A stretch of 64,000 nucleotides of DNA, from assembly GCF_002817655.1 (NCBI RefSeq), contig NZ_NWQK01000001.1:248001-312000 (forward strand), read 5' to 3'. Origin of the DNA: Candidatus Chlamydia corallus. Lineage in GTDB: Bacteria; Chlamydiota; Chlamydiia; Chlamydiales; Chlamydiaceae. The notes under the pieces are model-generated. The model was not told where the DNA came from. It ran no database searches and worked only from the letters and a program-made list of their open reading frames with translations. Positions 1 through 9,425 of the stretch are shown here, one piece after another. Both the position numbers and the translations under genes were made by a program. Position 1 is the stretch's first letter, and every line of letters starts with the position of its first letter.

Positions 1-55
1 CTTAAGCATTGCGACAATACAGAAAAAAAAATCAATAAATATACAGTAGAAAAGG

Positions 56-394
56 CTATCGATTCTTTGTTATAAAACAAAGATTTTTATTTTTTCTTAC
101 AACCCGAGGTTTTTCCTTGCGGATCAAAGGAAGGGTAATAAAATGCAAGATACATACCATAGACAAGCACAAAGTAGTCAGAAAAAAAATCATACCTCGA
201 TGGATAAAGGTCGCTATATACACGCAATTGAATCCAATAGAGCGTAAGAAATAAAGAAGCATCCAAAATAGTTCTAGAAATCTAAGAAAAGACCGCCTAA
301 ACAACGAAAATTTTTTTGTTGTTACAGGAGAAATTTTTCTTATCTGCTGAACAGGCTTAACTGAATTCGAGTGTTGGATCAAGTTCGGAGTCAT
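56..394 (-). CDS. Small two-helix membrane protein, function unknown
   Basis: This 112-residue protein is not one I recognise. It has a basic N-terminal segment (about residues 1-35), two hydrophobic stretches separated by only a few residues (about 43-64 and 68-92), and a very basic C-terminal tail. Two closely spaced hydrophobic segments with a short loop resemble the bilobed domain of chlamydial inclusion membrane (Inc) proteins, but the basic flanks also fit an ordinary inner-membrane hairpin. The ATG has no clear Shine-Dalgarno sequence. It lies downstream of dapA on the same strand after a 144-base gap, so it could be read with the DAP genes or be separate. No catalytic motif is visible. 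Confidence 0.5.
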   Translation of the reverse strand: MTPNLIQHSNSVKPVQQIRKISPVTTKKFSLFRRSFLRFLELFWMLLYFLRSIGFNCVYIATFIHRGMIFFLTTLCLSMVCILHFITLPLIRKEKPRVVRKNKNLCFITKNR

Positions 395-538
395 AAAAAA
401 TCACAAGCTATTTGCTAGAAAGAAGAAAAAATGCAATGCATCTTCTTAAAAAGCCAGAACAAAAAACATCCGAAAATTTTGATTTTAAATCAATAACCTA
501 GAACAACATGAAGACATAAAGCAACGTCCTTTGTTACA

Positions 539-1414
539 TCAAGAATAGGATTCAACAGCGGGACTCGGCTGCGGCCAAGCAAGCATGTTTGCTACAGCAG
601 GAAGTAAATTATGCGAATCAAAATCTTCTATAAACAAAGGCAAACGAAGCTCGGGGTGAGCAATGAAATTTTTGTAGGCAAGAATCGCTTTAATTCCAAT
701 AGGATTTGTTGTGGTATACACCAACCGACAAGTCTCCTCCCATAAAGAACGGTACTCTTTTTTTGCAGGATTAACCACATAATCTTGGGTTTCTTTAGGC
801 CAGGCATTTGATAAGACAGAGATTAAACCGCAGGCTCCAGATGCCGCCATCTCAGTCCAAAGCACATCATCTCCACAATAGAGTTGGACATGGGGAACAC
901 TGTTCTTATAACGCTGGAACTCTTCTACAGAGCCTCCAGAATCTTTGATTCCCAAAAACTGTGGATGATGAGCTAAGGCTATTACGGTATCTATATACAA
1001 AGGAGTCGATGCACGAGCTGGGATATTATAGAGAATCGTGGGATGTTTTGCTGCATTGAGTAAAGCCTCAAACCACAAGATTTGTCCGCGTAGTCCAGGC
1101 TTCGTATAGATTGGAGTTGTCATTAGGAATCCAGAGACAGGCAGGTCATTACAAAAATGAATCCAATCCAAGACTTCGTTTACAAGAGTTCCTGAGACAC
1201 CAACAAAAATAGGAACTTTGAGCTTCAAATCACAAGCAAAGCAAACAATTTCTTGTTTTTCCTTTTTTGTTAGCGAAAGACCCTCTCCAGTGCTTCCTAA
1301 AAGAACAATTCCATTACCCACAGCATCTTGAAGATACAAAAGGCGTTCTAAGCTGGAAAAATCTATAGTGAAATCAGGGAAAAAAGGTGTAACAATTGCT
1401 GTAAGTAAATGCAT
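539..1414 (-). CDS. dapA: 4-hydroxy-tetrahydrodipicolinate synthase
   Basis: DapA condenses aspartate semialdehyde with pyruvate, the first committed step to meso-diaminopimelate, which chlamydiae use for peptidoglycan. The 291 residues match the family's usual length. The N-terminal GSTGEG motif, the Tyr in YNIPAR and the Schiff-base Lys in the GIKDSGG segment are all present, as expected for a class I aldolase TIM barrel. It is the last gene of the tightly packed asd-lysC-dapA run, starting 6 bases after the lysC stop, so it is probably co-transcribed. The start is an ATG with a weak ribosome-binding site, which suggests coupling to lysC translation. Confidence 0.95.
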   Translation of the reverse strand: MHLLTAIVTPFFPDFTIDFSSLERLLYLQDAVGNGIVLLGSTGEGLSLTKKEKQEIVCFACDLKLKVPIFVGVSGTLVNEVLDWIHFCNDLPVSGFLMTTPIYTKPGLRGQILWFEALLNAAKHPTILYNIPARASTPLYIDTVIALAHHPQFLGIKDSGGSVEEFQRYKNSVPHVQLYCGDDVLWTEMAASGACGLISVLSNAWPKETQDYVVNPAKKEYRSLWEETCRLVYTTTNPIGIKAILAYKNFIAHPELRLPLFIEDFDSHNLLPAVANMLAWPQPSPAVESYS

Positions 1415-1420
1415 AATTTT

Positions 1421-2743
1421 CTACGAAGCTACTATGATTTTTTGTTTTACATAATCATTATGTAATTCTTCTATAATGCCTTCTGCAAGTTCTGAGGAAA
1501 CAACAAAACTTAATGCCATCGAACTTTGCCAAAAACAAAATACAGGCCCGCGAAAACCTCTTAATTTCTCGGTAATTGTCGAGACAACTTTTGGAGAAGA
1601 AAGACTATCTCCGATCATTGTAATCAATGCAACACTATGATGCAAACGTGTTACACTAGATATCGATAAAACATCTACAAGATGCTCTTGAACCTCTTGG
1701 GAAATTCTATCATCATCCATGACAAATCCAACAACATTGTTTTGTGCTATCATTAATTCAGGATCTATCCCATGGGATTCTAAAACTCTCAAAATCTCTT
1801 CTAATCCTCCACACCCTAGGACATTATAGTCTACAGAACAGAAGCTTTGGTGTTGACTTAAGGATAAAGCTTTTATCCTTGGCTCACAACTCACAGACTT
1901 ATCGACAGCATATACCCATGTTCCTCCTTTTTCAGGGTCAAATGTTGATGTAACAAAAATAGGAATCCCAGCACGCATACAGGGAAAGAGCATGGGAGGA
2001 TAAAGGACTTTAGCTCCAAAACTGGCTAAATTCTGCATCTCTTCGAAACTGAGCTCAGGAATCCGCTCTGCATCGGAAATAACCTTAGGATCCATGGTAT
2101 AGATTCCATTGACATCAGTATAAATACGCACCTCAGTAGCTTTCGCAAGTTCTGCTATCAAAGCTGCAGAATAATCACTACCCCCTCGCCCAAGAAGAAC
2201 CGTCTCGCCCAAATGGTTAGATCCAATAAATCCCTGAATAATATAAGAAGGCTGATTCAGTTCGAGCTGATCCCATTGTGCTCTCATAAGATCTAGGTTT
2301 GGAGAGGCTCGTCTGTAACTATCGTTTGTTAGGATGACACTACGTGCCTCTAGAAATCTTAAATCCAATCCACGAACGCTACAAACAACACGAATAAGAG
2401 AAGCTGAAATATCTTCTCCTAAAGATAAAATACTAGCGAAATCTAGATCTGAGATTTCAAAATGTTGTAAATACGGAAAAAGTCGTGAAGTCCATTTTGA
2501 AACGGGGAAAGGAATCGCAAGATTCTGTACAATCTGCTCATGTTTTTCCTCAATTTTCCTTAATACTTCCTGTCGTTGCTCTAAAGAAGAAGAACAGAAG
2601 TCTACTAGCAGATCAGTAACACCTGCTATCGCACTCACAACGACAAAAGAGGGCTTGTCCTTGCAAATGATATCACAAACCAAATGGATGTTTTGAGCAG
2701 TTGCTAAGCTAGTACCACCAAATTTATAAACTATCTTAGACAC
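1421..2743 (-). CDS. lysC: Aspartokinase
   Basis: LysC phosphorylates aspartate to start the aspartate-family pathway; here the product feeds DAP synthesis through Asd. The N-terminal KFGGTSLA motif and the GRGGSDYSAA segment mark the amino acid kinase domain (about residues 1-270), followed by a regulatory ACT-type region (about 300-440). The 440 residues are normal for a monofunctional aspartokinase. The start is GTG, supported by an AGAGGG ribosome-binding site five bases upstream. The gene overlaps the end of asd by 13 bases, so translation is probably coupled. Feedback control through the ACT region is likely from family knowledge but cannot be read from the sequence. Confidence 0.95.
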   Translation of the reverse strand: MSKIVYKFGGTSLATAQNIHLVCDIICKDKPSFVVVSAIAGVTDLLVDFCSSSLEQRQEVLRKIEEKHEQIVQNLAIPFPVSKWTSRLFPYLQHFEISDLDFASILSLGEDISASLIRVVCSVRGLDLRFLEARSVILTNDSYRRASPNLDLMRAQWDQLELNQPSYIIQGFIGSNHLGETVLLGRGGSDYSAALIAELAKATEVRIYTDVNGIYTMDPKVISDAERIPELSFEEMQNLASFGAKVLYPPMLFPCMRAGIPIFVTSTFDPEKGGTWVYAVDKSVSCEPRIKALSLSQHQSFCSVDYNVLGCGGLEEILRVLESHGIDPELMIAQNNVVGFVMDDDRISQEVQEHLVDVLSISSVTRLHHSVALITMIGDSLSSPKVVSTITEKLRGFRGPVFCFWQSSMALSFVVSSELAEGIIEELHNDYVKQKIIVAS

Positions 2744-3732
2744 AGTTCCCTCTTAAGATAGTTAGAAAAATAATTCTGCATACTTGCAAGCAAAGTCCCT
2801 GCAGCACCTCGAACTAGATTATGTATTAAAACGTTCATTTTTATGGTACGAAGATCCCCGCCATAGGTAATCGGCCCTATGTGCACTCTCATATCCTCAT
2901 GGGAAAGGTGCTTCCGAGCCTGAGGGTACCAAGGATTATCATAGAGTTGATAGGTATTTGGAAATTCTTTGTTTTTTTCTTGGTAACAGTGAACGATTTC
3001 TTCAAGATCTACATCTTGAGAAAATGTAACGTGTAGAGAAAGCGTATGACCATAGGCTACGGGAACCCGATGTACCGTAACAGAGAGCTTAAAAGATAAA
3101 GGCTCCTTGGAATCCCCTAAAATCTTCAAAGTTTCTCTAAGAATTTTTTCTTCTTCTCCAACAATATGAGGAACAGTGTTCGCAAGAAGATCTAAGGAGG
3201 GGACTCCTGGATATCCTGCACCACTTGCCGATTGTAGGGTGACAATGTGTACATGATCTATGGAAAATTTTCTTAAGGGAGCTAGAGCCAAAGCAATGCC
3301 AGAAACACAACAATTAGGGCTTGTGATTATTTTCCCACGATAAGGTTGCTCTTCTAAAAGTCGAAAATGATCTGAGTTAATTTCAGGAATGATAATAGGA
3401 ACTGAAGAATGCATACGGTATGTTGAGGCATTAGAAAAGACAATTTTTCCTTGAGACAGGCAATACGCCTCCATAGACTCAGCACTAGCGGGCAAAAAAG
3501 AAACTATTACATCAGATTTTACTTCCTCAATTTTGCTTATAGGCAAAGTACGGATTACCTGAGGCATAGGACCGATTGGCTCTTGCCAAATACAAGCAGC
3601 TGCATAAGGTTGCCCATATTTACTATCCGACGCTACAACTTCAGCAATCACCCAATCATGATACCACTTATGAAGCAAAGCTACGAATTTCTGGCCGACA
3701 AGTCCAGTAACGCCTAGAACAGCGATTCGCAT
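2731..3732 (-). CDS. asd: Aspartate-semialdehyde dehydrogenase
   Basis: Asd reduces aspartyl phosphate to aspartate semialdehyde with NADPH, the substrate for DapA. The N-terminal Rossmann motif GVTGLVG (residues 7-13), the catalytic Cys in SPNCC (about Cys141) and the VHRVPV segment are typical. The 333 residues fit the archaeal/fungal-like branch of the family. It is the first gene of the asd-lysC-dapA run, with a purine-rich ribosome-binding site (AAAGGA) directly before the ATG. The 262 bases upstream separate it from dapB on the same strand, so it probably has its own promoter, although none stands out. Confidence 0.95.
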   Translation of the reverse strand: MRIAVLGVTGLVGQKFVALLHKWYHDWVIAEVVASDSKYGQPYAAACIWQEPIGPMPQVIRTLPISKIEEVKSDVIVSFLPASAESMEAYCLSQGKIVFSNASTYRMHSSVPIIIPEINSDHFRLLEEQPYRGKIITSPNCCVSGIALALAPLRKFSIDHVHIVTLQSASGAGYPGVPSLDLLANTVPHIVGEEEKILRETLKILGDSKEPLSFKLSVTVHRVPVAYGHTLSLHVTFSQDVDLEEIVHCYQEKNKEFPNTYQLYDNPWYPQARKHLSHEDMRVHIGPITYGGDLRTIKMNVLIHNLVRGAAGTLLASMQNYFSNYLKRELCLR

Positions 3733-3994
3733 TCCTTTCTTTTCTCCGGCTCAATGTTATTTACGTCAGATTGGAATGCATGATAACCATATCTTCTAGT
3801 TTTTAAAGGCACCCGATGATTCATTCTGAATTGCCTTTAAGAAACCCCTAACTTAAACGATAGTCCTATCGATGCTAAAAATCAAAACAGTCCTCGCTTA
3901 AAATTTTGTACACCAAATTGTGTAATTGCGGCACCTTACATTCCTAATCTGAGGATCAGGATTTTACGACGCAAAAGATCTTTGTATCTGTATT
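3733..3994. other. Intergenic region between asd and dapB
   Basis: This 262-base gap separates two minus-strand genes. I see no convincing reading frame, tRNA or U-tract terminator in it. It probably carries the promoter of asd-lysC-dapA, but no hexamer pair is good enough to call. No lysine-riboswitch-like structure was recognised. Confidence 0.4.
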
Positions 3995-4777
3995 TTAATG
4001 ATCCGCTGTCTTTTTAAGCAAGCAATGTTCATTTCGTAAGATTAGCTCTAAAGCATCCTCAGGACTATACAAGCCAGGCTGAGGGCTAAATGTCCTTAGC
4101 CAATCTAAAATAGATAAGATTCCCTGACCAAAGACATCTCGAGAAAATATTGTATGGCGGACCAAAATCTGTTCTCCACAACTTATAAAGGCTACCTCGT
4201 GTTCTCCAGGGATATCTCCAACTCGTGAAGAGTGTATCTCGATAGTCTTTTTAGAGGGATCTACATTTCCTGCCTCATAGTCCTCTCCCCAATGCTCTTG
4301 TTTTACTTGCTTTATGGTATCAAGTAAATCTTGAGCCGTTCCTGATAAAGCGTCCTTCTTATATCTATGATGCGTCTCTCTAATTCGGATATCAAAATTT
4401 GCATTGCATAATTGCGATAATACTATAACAAGTCGCTTGTGCATATAAGCTCCTAGACTTGCATTTGGGCAAAGAACTACAGGAACTATTTGAGTAAGCT
4501 GATTGAGTCTCTCATAAGCTTCTGTATCCTTTCCAGGAAACCCTGTAGTTCCGATAATGAGTGGTTTAGGAGAGAGCAACAGCTCAGCAACTACTGCTTT
4601 AGTTACTACTGGACTTGAAAAATCAACAAGAACATCGTTATCTGCAATAACTTGAGAAAGAGTGAGTGAACTCTTGCGAAAAAACCCTGGACCCAAAGTA
4701 TATTCAGAAGATTCCTGTAAAGCAGAGACAATCCTTTTTCCTGTTCTTCCAGAACACCCAATCACTCCAACGCGCAT
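3995..4777 (-). CDS. dapB: 4-hydroxy-tetrahydrodipicolinate reductase
   Basis: DapB reduces the DapA product with NAD(P)H on the way to meso-DAP. The nucleotide-binding GCSGRTGKR motif is at the N terminus, and the GTTGF and NASLGAYM segments follow. The active-site stretch [15 protein letters not shown] is present, with Leu where most family members have Pro. An in-frame ATG 18 bases upstream (4795) is possible; I prefer the inner ATG because a GGGG element lies six bases before it and the protein then starts directly at the Rossmann fold. It is transcribed apart from asd-lysC-dapA and divergently from the hydroxylase gene. Confidence 0.93.
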   Translation of the reverse strand: MRVGVIGCSGRTGKRIVSALQESSEYTLGPGFFRKSSLTLSQVIADNDVLVDFSSPVVTKAVVAELLLSPKPLIIGTTGFPGKDTEAYERLNQLTQIVPVVLCPNASLGAYMHKRLVIVLSQLCNANFDIRIRETHHRYKKDALSGTAQDLLDTIKQVKQEHWGEDYEAGNVDPSKKTIEIHSSRVGDIPGEHEVAFISCGEQILVRHTIFSRDVFGQGILSILDWLRTFSPQPGLYSPEDALELILRNEHCLLKKTADH

Positions 4778-4905
4778 ACTCGACCCCATGTTCATATTGC
4801 CAAATCATTCTACAAAAGAAAAATAAAGTCGCAAGCTTTAGCTCGACACAAATCCAACTCTGTTTTAAAATTTTCTAAAAATTTACTCCTTTCCGTTATT
4901 TTATC

Positions 4906-4925
4906 TTTTGTCTTCTTCGACAAAA
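4906..4925. promoter_or_regulatory. Inverted repeat before the aromatic hydroxylase gene
   Basis: The arms TTTTGTC and GACAAAA are perfect 7-base complements separated by six bases. The element ends 26 bases before the hydroxylase ATG and just upstream of its GGGAGG ribosome-binding site. It could be an operator or an RNA hairpin in the leader. There is no T-tract after it on the plus strand, so a terminator is unlikely. Confidence 0.35.
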
Positions 4926-4951
4926 AATAAAAGGGAGGTTTCTCAATCTAT

Positions 4952-5761
4952 ATGGCTGTCTTAAGCGTTCTGTTTTTTAATCAGAATTTGTGGTATCGGT
5001 TACTTTCCTCACGGTTTTCTTTATGGAAAAGCTATTGTCCAGCATGTTTTTTTGATTACCTGGAATCTTTCGGTCTTCTTTCTGATTCCTTAGACCATCA
5101 AGGGATAGCCAAATTCTTAAAATTACAAACAAACTTTTCCTATTATTCCGTCTCAGGATTTGTAGCTCCCCATCAGTACTTATCTCTATTGCAGGACCGT
5201 TGCTTTCCCATTGCCACTGCAATGCGAACTTTCGATCAAGATAATTTTTCCTTAATTCCTGATCTGATTCACGACCTTTTAGGGCACGTCCCCTGGCTTC
5301 TGCATCCCTCGTTTTCTGAATTTTTCCTCAATATGGGAAAAATTTTCAATAAAGTGGTAGAAAGAGTGCGGGCACTTCCTACCAAAGAGCAACGCATCCA
5401 AACCTTACAAAGCAATCTCATGGCTATTGTACGCTGTTTTTGGTTTACTGTTGAGAGTGGACTTATTGAAAATCAAGAAGGGAGAAAAGCGTATGGAGCT
5501 GTCCTCATAAGCTCTCCTCAAGAACTTAGACACGCTTTTACTAATCACGTACGAGTTCTTCCTTTAAAACTGAATCAGATTACTTATCTCCCCTTTGATA
5601 CATCCATTCCACAAAAGACTTTATTTTCAATAAGACATTTTGATGAACTTGTAGAACTAACCTCACAGTTAGAATGGATGCTCGATCAAGGTCAGTTAGA
5701 ATCAATTCCCCTATACAATCAAGAGAAATATCTCACTGGTTTTGAGGTTCTTTGCCAATGA
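4952..5761 (+). CDS. Aromatic amino acid hydroxylase (pterin-type)
   Basis: This is a homologue of the Phe/Tyr/Trp hydroxylases, non-heme iron monooxygenases that add a hydroxyl group to the aromatic ring. The iron-binding facial triad is visible: His107 and His112 in HDLLGHVP and Glu168 in WFTVESG. The protein is 269 residues, close to bacterial phenylalanine hydroxylases and lacking the animal regulatory domain. A C. pneumoniae homologue has been reported to be functional (recalled from literature). The ATG follows GGGAGG by about 14 bases. Its stop overlaps the next start (ATGA), coupling it to a YhhQ-type transporter. The preferred substrate and the pterin source cannot be read from the sequence. 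Confidence 0.92.
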   Translation: MAVLSVLFFNQNLWYRLLSSRFSLWKSYCPACFFDYLESFGLLSDSLDHQGIAKFLKLQTNFSYYSVSGFVAPHQYLSLLQDRCFPIATAMRTFDQDNFSLIPDLIHDLLGHVPWLLHPSFSEFFLNMGKIFNKVVERVRALPTKEQRIQTLQSNLMAIVRCFWFTVESGLIENQEGRKAYGAVLISSPQELRHAFTNHVRVLPLKLNQITYLPFDTSIPQKTLFSIRHFDELVELTSQLEWMLDQGQLESIPLYNQEKYLTGFEVLCQ

Positions 5762-6447
5762 ACACATCCTATAGAAAAACATTAATGTTTTCCTACTTAT
5801 CTTTAACTTTTGCTTTGCTTCTTGTTCTGTCTAATCTTGTTCTTTCATCCAAGCTCATTCCCACAGGTTTTTTTAGCTTCACCATTCCAGGAGGACTCAT
5901 TCTTTATCCCCTGACCTTTCTGATCTCGGATATTGTTAATGAGCTCTTTGGCCCTAAAAAAGCACGCGTTATGGTTTTTTCGGCTTTTATTGCTAATCTC
6001 TTAGCCTCTTCGATTGTACAAATTTTTATGTTCTTCCCAGTAGTTTCTCCCGAGATACAGACTGCCTGGCATTGCTTGTTTGATTTAAGTCCTCTCCGTT
6101 TTTTAGCTTCGCTACTTGCTTTTATCATTTCACAACAGCTAGATATCGTGCTTTACAGTTTTTTAAAAAATCGAACTTCAAGTTCTCTATGGCTACGCAG
6201 CAATGGGTCTACATGGATTTCACAGATTCCAGACACTTTCATTGTCGACACATGTATTCTATATTTCGGCATGAGACTTCCCTTCTCTCAAACTCTAAAT
6301 ATTATGTTCTACTCTTACATTTATAAAATTATTTTTTGTGTTTTCACGACACCTCTCTTTTATCTTGCTGTAAATAAAATTCGAAAATTTTTAGGGATCA
6401 CCTCTCAGCAAATTGCAAATACAGCTCATTTGATAAATCACCTCTAG
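5758..6447 (+). CDS. yhhQ: Queuosine-precursor transporter family protein (YhhQ/DUF165)
   Basis: This membrane protein of 229 residues has about six hydrophobic segments and carries the family's IPGGLILYPLTFLISDIVNELFG-type region (about residues 40-62). Members import queuosine precursors such as preQ0, preQ1 or queuine for tRNA modification; I recall such a role for chlamydial members. The open frame can be extended to a TTG at 5752, but the ATG at 5758 overlaps the upstream TGA as ATGA, the expected translational-coupling start. Pairing with an aromatic hydroxylase is unusual and does not obviously fit queuosine salvage, so a different cyclic or pterin-like substrate is conceivable. That last point is inference. 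Confidence 0.8.
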   Translation: MNTSYRKTLMFSYLSLTFALLLVLSNLVLSSKLIPTGFFSFTIPGGLILYPLTFLISDIVNELFGPKKARVMVFSAFIANLLASSIVQIFMFFPVVSPEIQTAWHCLFDLSPLRFLASLLAFIISQQLDIVLYSFLKNRTSSSLWLRSNGSTWISQIPDTFIVDTCILYFGMRLPFSQTLNIMFYSYIYKIIFCVFTTPLFYLAVNKIRKFLGITSQQIANTAHLINHL

Positions 6448-6573
6448 AAAATAATACGAAAATAAAAAATAGTTCGTGTTTATTTGTAATTTTAAAACAG
6501 CGTAACTGCATTAAAAAATACGGTTTCTCTTATTTTTCTTAAAAATCTTTTCAAAGAATACGATGAAAAATGG

Positions 6574-6590
6574 GAACCAAAAATTGGTTC
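6574..6590. promoter_or_regulatory. Perfect inverted repeat upstream of bioB (candidate operator)
   Basis: GAACCAA and TTGGTTC form perfect 7-base arms around AAA. The element lies four bases upstream of a TTGACT hexamer and about 75 bases before the bioB ATG. The position fits an operator controlling the bio operon. It does not match the long-spaced E. coli BirA operator. No T-tract follows, so it is not a simple terminator. Confidence 0.45.
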
Positions 6591-6593
6591 TTA

Positions 6594-6621
6594 TTGACTT
6601 TGACTGAATTCCATGTAAATA
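6594..6621 (+). promoter_or_regulatory. Possible promoter of the bio operon
   Basis: TTGACT (6594-6599) matches the sigma66/sigma70 -35 box in five of six positions. A weak TAAATA (6616-6621) follows after 16 bases. The -10 element is poor, so the call is tentative. It is placed directly after the 6574-6590 inverted repeat. Confidence 0.3.
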
Positions 6622-6664
6622 TCTTAAGCTCGGTCGTTCAATTTATTATCTTAAGGCAAACAAC

Positions 6665-7660
6665 ATGAGTGAAAAAACTCTACCTTGGTCATTAGAAGAG
6701 ATACGTCAGATTTATCAGACTCCCATATTCGAGCTTATCCATAAAGCTAATGCCGTATTACGTAGTAATTTCCCTCATTCCGAGGTACAGACCTGCTATC
6801 TGATTTCGATTAAAACTGGTGGATGCGTTGAAGATTGTGCCTATTGTGCACAGTCTTCTCGCTACCAGACTCATGTAAAACCAGAACCTATGATGAAAAT
6901 TGTAGACGTATTGGATAGAGCAAAACGCGCTATAGAATTGGGAGCAACTCGTATTTGTCTTGGGGCCGCCTGGCGCAATGTAAAGGACAACCACCAGTTT
7001 GATAGAGTCCTTGCTATGGTGAAAAGTATTACCGATCTCGGAGCTGAAGTTTGTTGCACTTTGGGCATGCTCTCCGAAGAGCAAGCTAAAAAACTCTATG
7101 ATGTAGGACTTTATGCCTATAATCATAATCTAGACTCTTCACCAGAATTCTATGAGACCATCATCACAACACGTTCTTATGAAGATCGTCTCAATACTCT
7201 TGACATAGTAAATAAATCTGGAATCAGTACGTGCTGCGGCGGTATTGTGGGGATGGGAGAATCTGAAGAAGACCGTATCAAACTCCTTCACGTTCTAGCA
7301 ACAAGAGATCATATCCCCGAATCTGTGCCTATAAATTTACTTTGGCCAATTGACGGTACGCTTTTAGAAGACCAACCTCCTATTTCTTTCTGGGAATTAT
7401 TGAGAACCATAGCAACAGCACGGACTGTATTTCCAAAATCAATGGTACGACTTGCTGCAGGACGGGCCTTTCTCACAATAGAACAACAAACCTTATGTTT
7501 TTTATGCGGTGCAAACTCGATATTCTATGGAGATAAGCTTCTGACTGTAAAAAATAATGATACAAATGAAGATGCTGCAATGATCAAACTCTTAGGCCTA
7601 CTCCCCCGCCCCGCATTTTCGATAGAAAGAGGTAATCCATGTCATGCCAACAATTCCTAA
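6665..7660 (+). CDS. bioB: Biotin synthase
   Basis: BioB is a radical-SAM enzyme that inserts sulfur into dethiobiotin, the last step of biotin synthesis. The radical-SAM cluster motif CxxxCxxC is at Cys54, Cys58 and Cys61 (CVEDCAYC), followed by AQSSRY. The NHNLDSS-type segment (about residues 153-159) is also typical. The 331 residues are normal. It is the first gene of a run in which each gene overlaps the next: bioF starts 22 bases before the bioB stop. A 217-base upstream gap holds an inverted repeat and a possible promoter. Confidence 0.97.
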   Translation: MSEKTLPWSLEEIRQIYQTPIFELIHKANAVLRSNFPHSEVQTCYLISIKTGGCVEDCAYCAQSSRYQTHVKPEPMMKIVDVLDRAKRAIELGATRICLGAAWRNVKDNHQFDRVLAMVKSITDLGAEVCCTLGMLSEEQAKKLYDVGLYAYNHNLDSSPEFYETIITTRSYEDRLNTLDIVNKSGISTCCGGIVGMGESEEDRIKLLHVLATRDHIPESVPINLLWPIDGTLLEDQPPISFWELLRTIATARTVFPKSMVRLAAGRAFLTIEQQTLCFLCGANSIFYGDKLLTVKNNDTNEDAAMIKLLGLLPRPAFSIERGNPCHANNS

Positions 7661-8787
7661 TCGAGGCTTTGGCAGAATGCAAGTCCAAACATACCCACCG
7701 CTCATTGACCCTGAATTCTCATCTCATCGATTTCACTTCTAACGATTATCTCGGGTTTGCATCTTCTCCAGAATTAAGGAAAGAATACGGTACAAAGCTT
7801 CGTGAGATTGAATTCCTGGGGGCCACGGGGTCTCGGCTCCTCACAGGACACTCTCGACTCTGTCAGCGTATAGAAGAACAGATAGCTGCTTATCATGGCT
7901 TTGAAAGCTGTTTGATCTTTAATACAGGCTACACAGCAAACTTGGGGTTGCTCTATGCTCTTGCAACCTATCAAGATCGTATTCTCCATGACCTCTATAT
8001 CCATGCCTCTATTTACGACGGCACCCGATTAAGCAAAGCCCAAAGCTTTCCATTTAACCATAATGATCTTCATCACTTAGAAAAACGTTTGGCAATCCCC
8101 CATCCAGGAAGAACCTTTGTCTGCGTAGAATCCGTATATTCGCTTCATGGTTCCGTAGCTCCTCTAAAAGCTATCAGCGAACTTTGTGAAAAATATTCAG
8201 CCTACCTTATTGTTGATGAAGCCCACGCTATAGGGGTTTTTGGAGAACAAGGCGAAGGCCTTGTCTCAGCATTAGGTCTGCAAGATAAAGTCCTAGCCAC
8301 AGTCTATACTTTTGGGAAAGCTCTAGGCACTCATGGAGCTGCTGTTGCAGGAAGCTCTATACTTAAAGACTACCTAATTAATTTCTGTAGACCCTTTATA
8401 TATACAACAGCCCAACCCCCACATGCCCTCACAGCTATAGAACTCGCCTATGAGCATAACAAACGTGCTTCTAATCAACGCAACCATCTTGCTGAGCTCA
8501 TTCATCATTTTCGCTCAGGAGCTCAAAAACTGGGAATTCAGCTAATGAAAGACAATGAAACCACACCCATACAATCTATTTGTGTTTCAGGAAGCAACCT
8601 TGCTCGACTAACAGCATTACAAATACAAAAATCGGGTTATGATGTTCGCCCGATTGTAAGCCCAACAGTAAAACAAAAGGAAGAACTTCTACGTATCTGC
8701 CTTCACGCCTTCAATACAAAAAATGAGACCGATCTCTTTTTACATACTTTGGAACAAATTTTTTTATGCAACATATCATCATTGTAG
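7639..8787 (+). CDS. bioF: 8-amino-7-oxononanoate synthase
   Basis: BioF is a PLP enzyme that joins L-alanine to a pimeloyl thioester (ACP or CoA) to give 8-amino-7-oxononanoate. The SNDYLGF segment (about 34-40), DEAHAIG (193-199) and the PLP lysine in TFGKALG (Lys227) mark it as an alpha-oxoamine synthase. The 382 residues are normal for BioF. The ATG overlaps bioB by 22 bases and has an AGAGGT ribosome-binding site. No bioC, bioH, bioW, bioI or bioZ homologue lies in this window, so the pimeloyl source is open. Confidence 0.93.
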   Translation: MSCQQFLIEALAECKSKHTHRSLTLNSHLIDFTSNDYLGFASSPELRKEYGTKLREIEFLGATGSRLLTGHSRLCQRIEEQIAAYHGFESCLIFNTGYTANLGLLYALATYQDRILHDLYIHASIYDGTRLSKAQSFPFNHNDLHHLEKRLAIPHPGRTFVCVESVYSLHGSVAPLKAISELCEKYSAYLIVDEAHAIGVFGEQGEGLVSALGLQDKVLATVYTFGKALGTHGAAVAGSSILKDYLINFCRPFIYTTAQPPHALTAIELAYEHNKRASNQRNHLAELIHHFRSGAQKLGIQLMKDNETTPIQSICVSGSNLARLTALQIQKSGYDVRPIVSPTVKQKEELLRICLHAFNTKNETDLFLHTLEQIFLCNISSL

Positions 8788-9425
8788 GAATAGACACTGA
8801 CGTGGGGAAAACTATTGTTAGTTCTATCCTTGCTACTGCACTTAAAGCAGAATACTGGAAACCTATACAAGCAGGAAATCTAGAAACTTCTGATAGCAAT
8901 GTTGTTCATCAGCTATCAGGAGCATATTCTCATCCCGAAACCTATCGACTTCGTATGCCATTATCTCCGCATAAAGCAGCACAACTCGATAATGTGGTTA
9001 TCGAAGAAACGGATATTCGTATACCAAAAACTACGTCAACCCTCATTATTGAAACCGCAGGAGGATTTTTATCCCCCTGCACATCAAACAGACTTCAAGG
9101 AGATGTTTTTTCTTCTTGGCCTTGCTCTTGGATTTTGGTGAGCAAAGCATATCTCGGAAGTATTAATCACACCTGTTTAACAGTAGAAGCTATGCGTTCA
9201 CGTAATCTCAATATCTTAGGCATCGTGTTAAACGGATATCCCGAAGATGAAGAGCACTGGCTAACCCAAGCAATACAACTGCCCCTACTTGGTACTCTTG
9301 CCAAGGAAAAAGAAATCACAAAAACAACAATAAATCGCTATGCAAAACAATGGAAGGATGTATGGAGAAGAAATCAACAAGAAATCAAGGCTCTATCTGG
9401 CACCCCTTTACTCAATCTGCATTAG
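8766..9425 (+). CDS. bioD: Dethiobiotin synthetase
   Basis: BioD closes the ureido ring of biotin from 7,8-diaminononanoate, CO2 and ATP. The N-terminal P-loop GIDTDVGKT (residues 8-16) has the GTDTxVGKT form of the family, with Ile at its second position, and the ETAGGF region (about 98-103) matches the usual E-G/A-AGG segment. The 219 residues are normal. The start lies 22 bases inside the end of bioF, and the end overlaps bioA. Order bioB-F-D-A with all genes overlapping indicates one transcript. Confidence 0.93.
   Translation: MQHIIIVGIDTDVGKTIVSSILATALKAEYWKPIQAGNLETSDSNVVHQLSGAYSHPETYRLRMPLSPHKAAQLDNVVIEETDIRIPKTTSTLIIETAGGFLSPCTSNRLQGDVFSSWPCSWILVSKAYLGSINHTCLTVEAMRSRNLNILGIVLNGYPEDEEHWLTQAIQLPLLGTLAKEKEITKTTINRYAKQWKDVWRRNQQEIKALSGTPLLNLH

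Noticed and set aside
2334..2696. Plus-strand open frame of 120 codons
   Set aside because: It lies antisense inside lysC, a certain gene, and shows no protein-like pattern.
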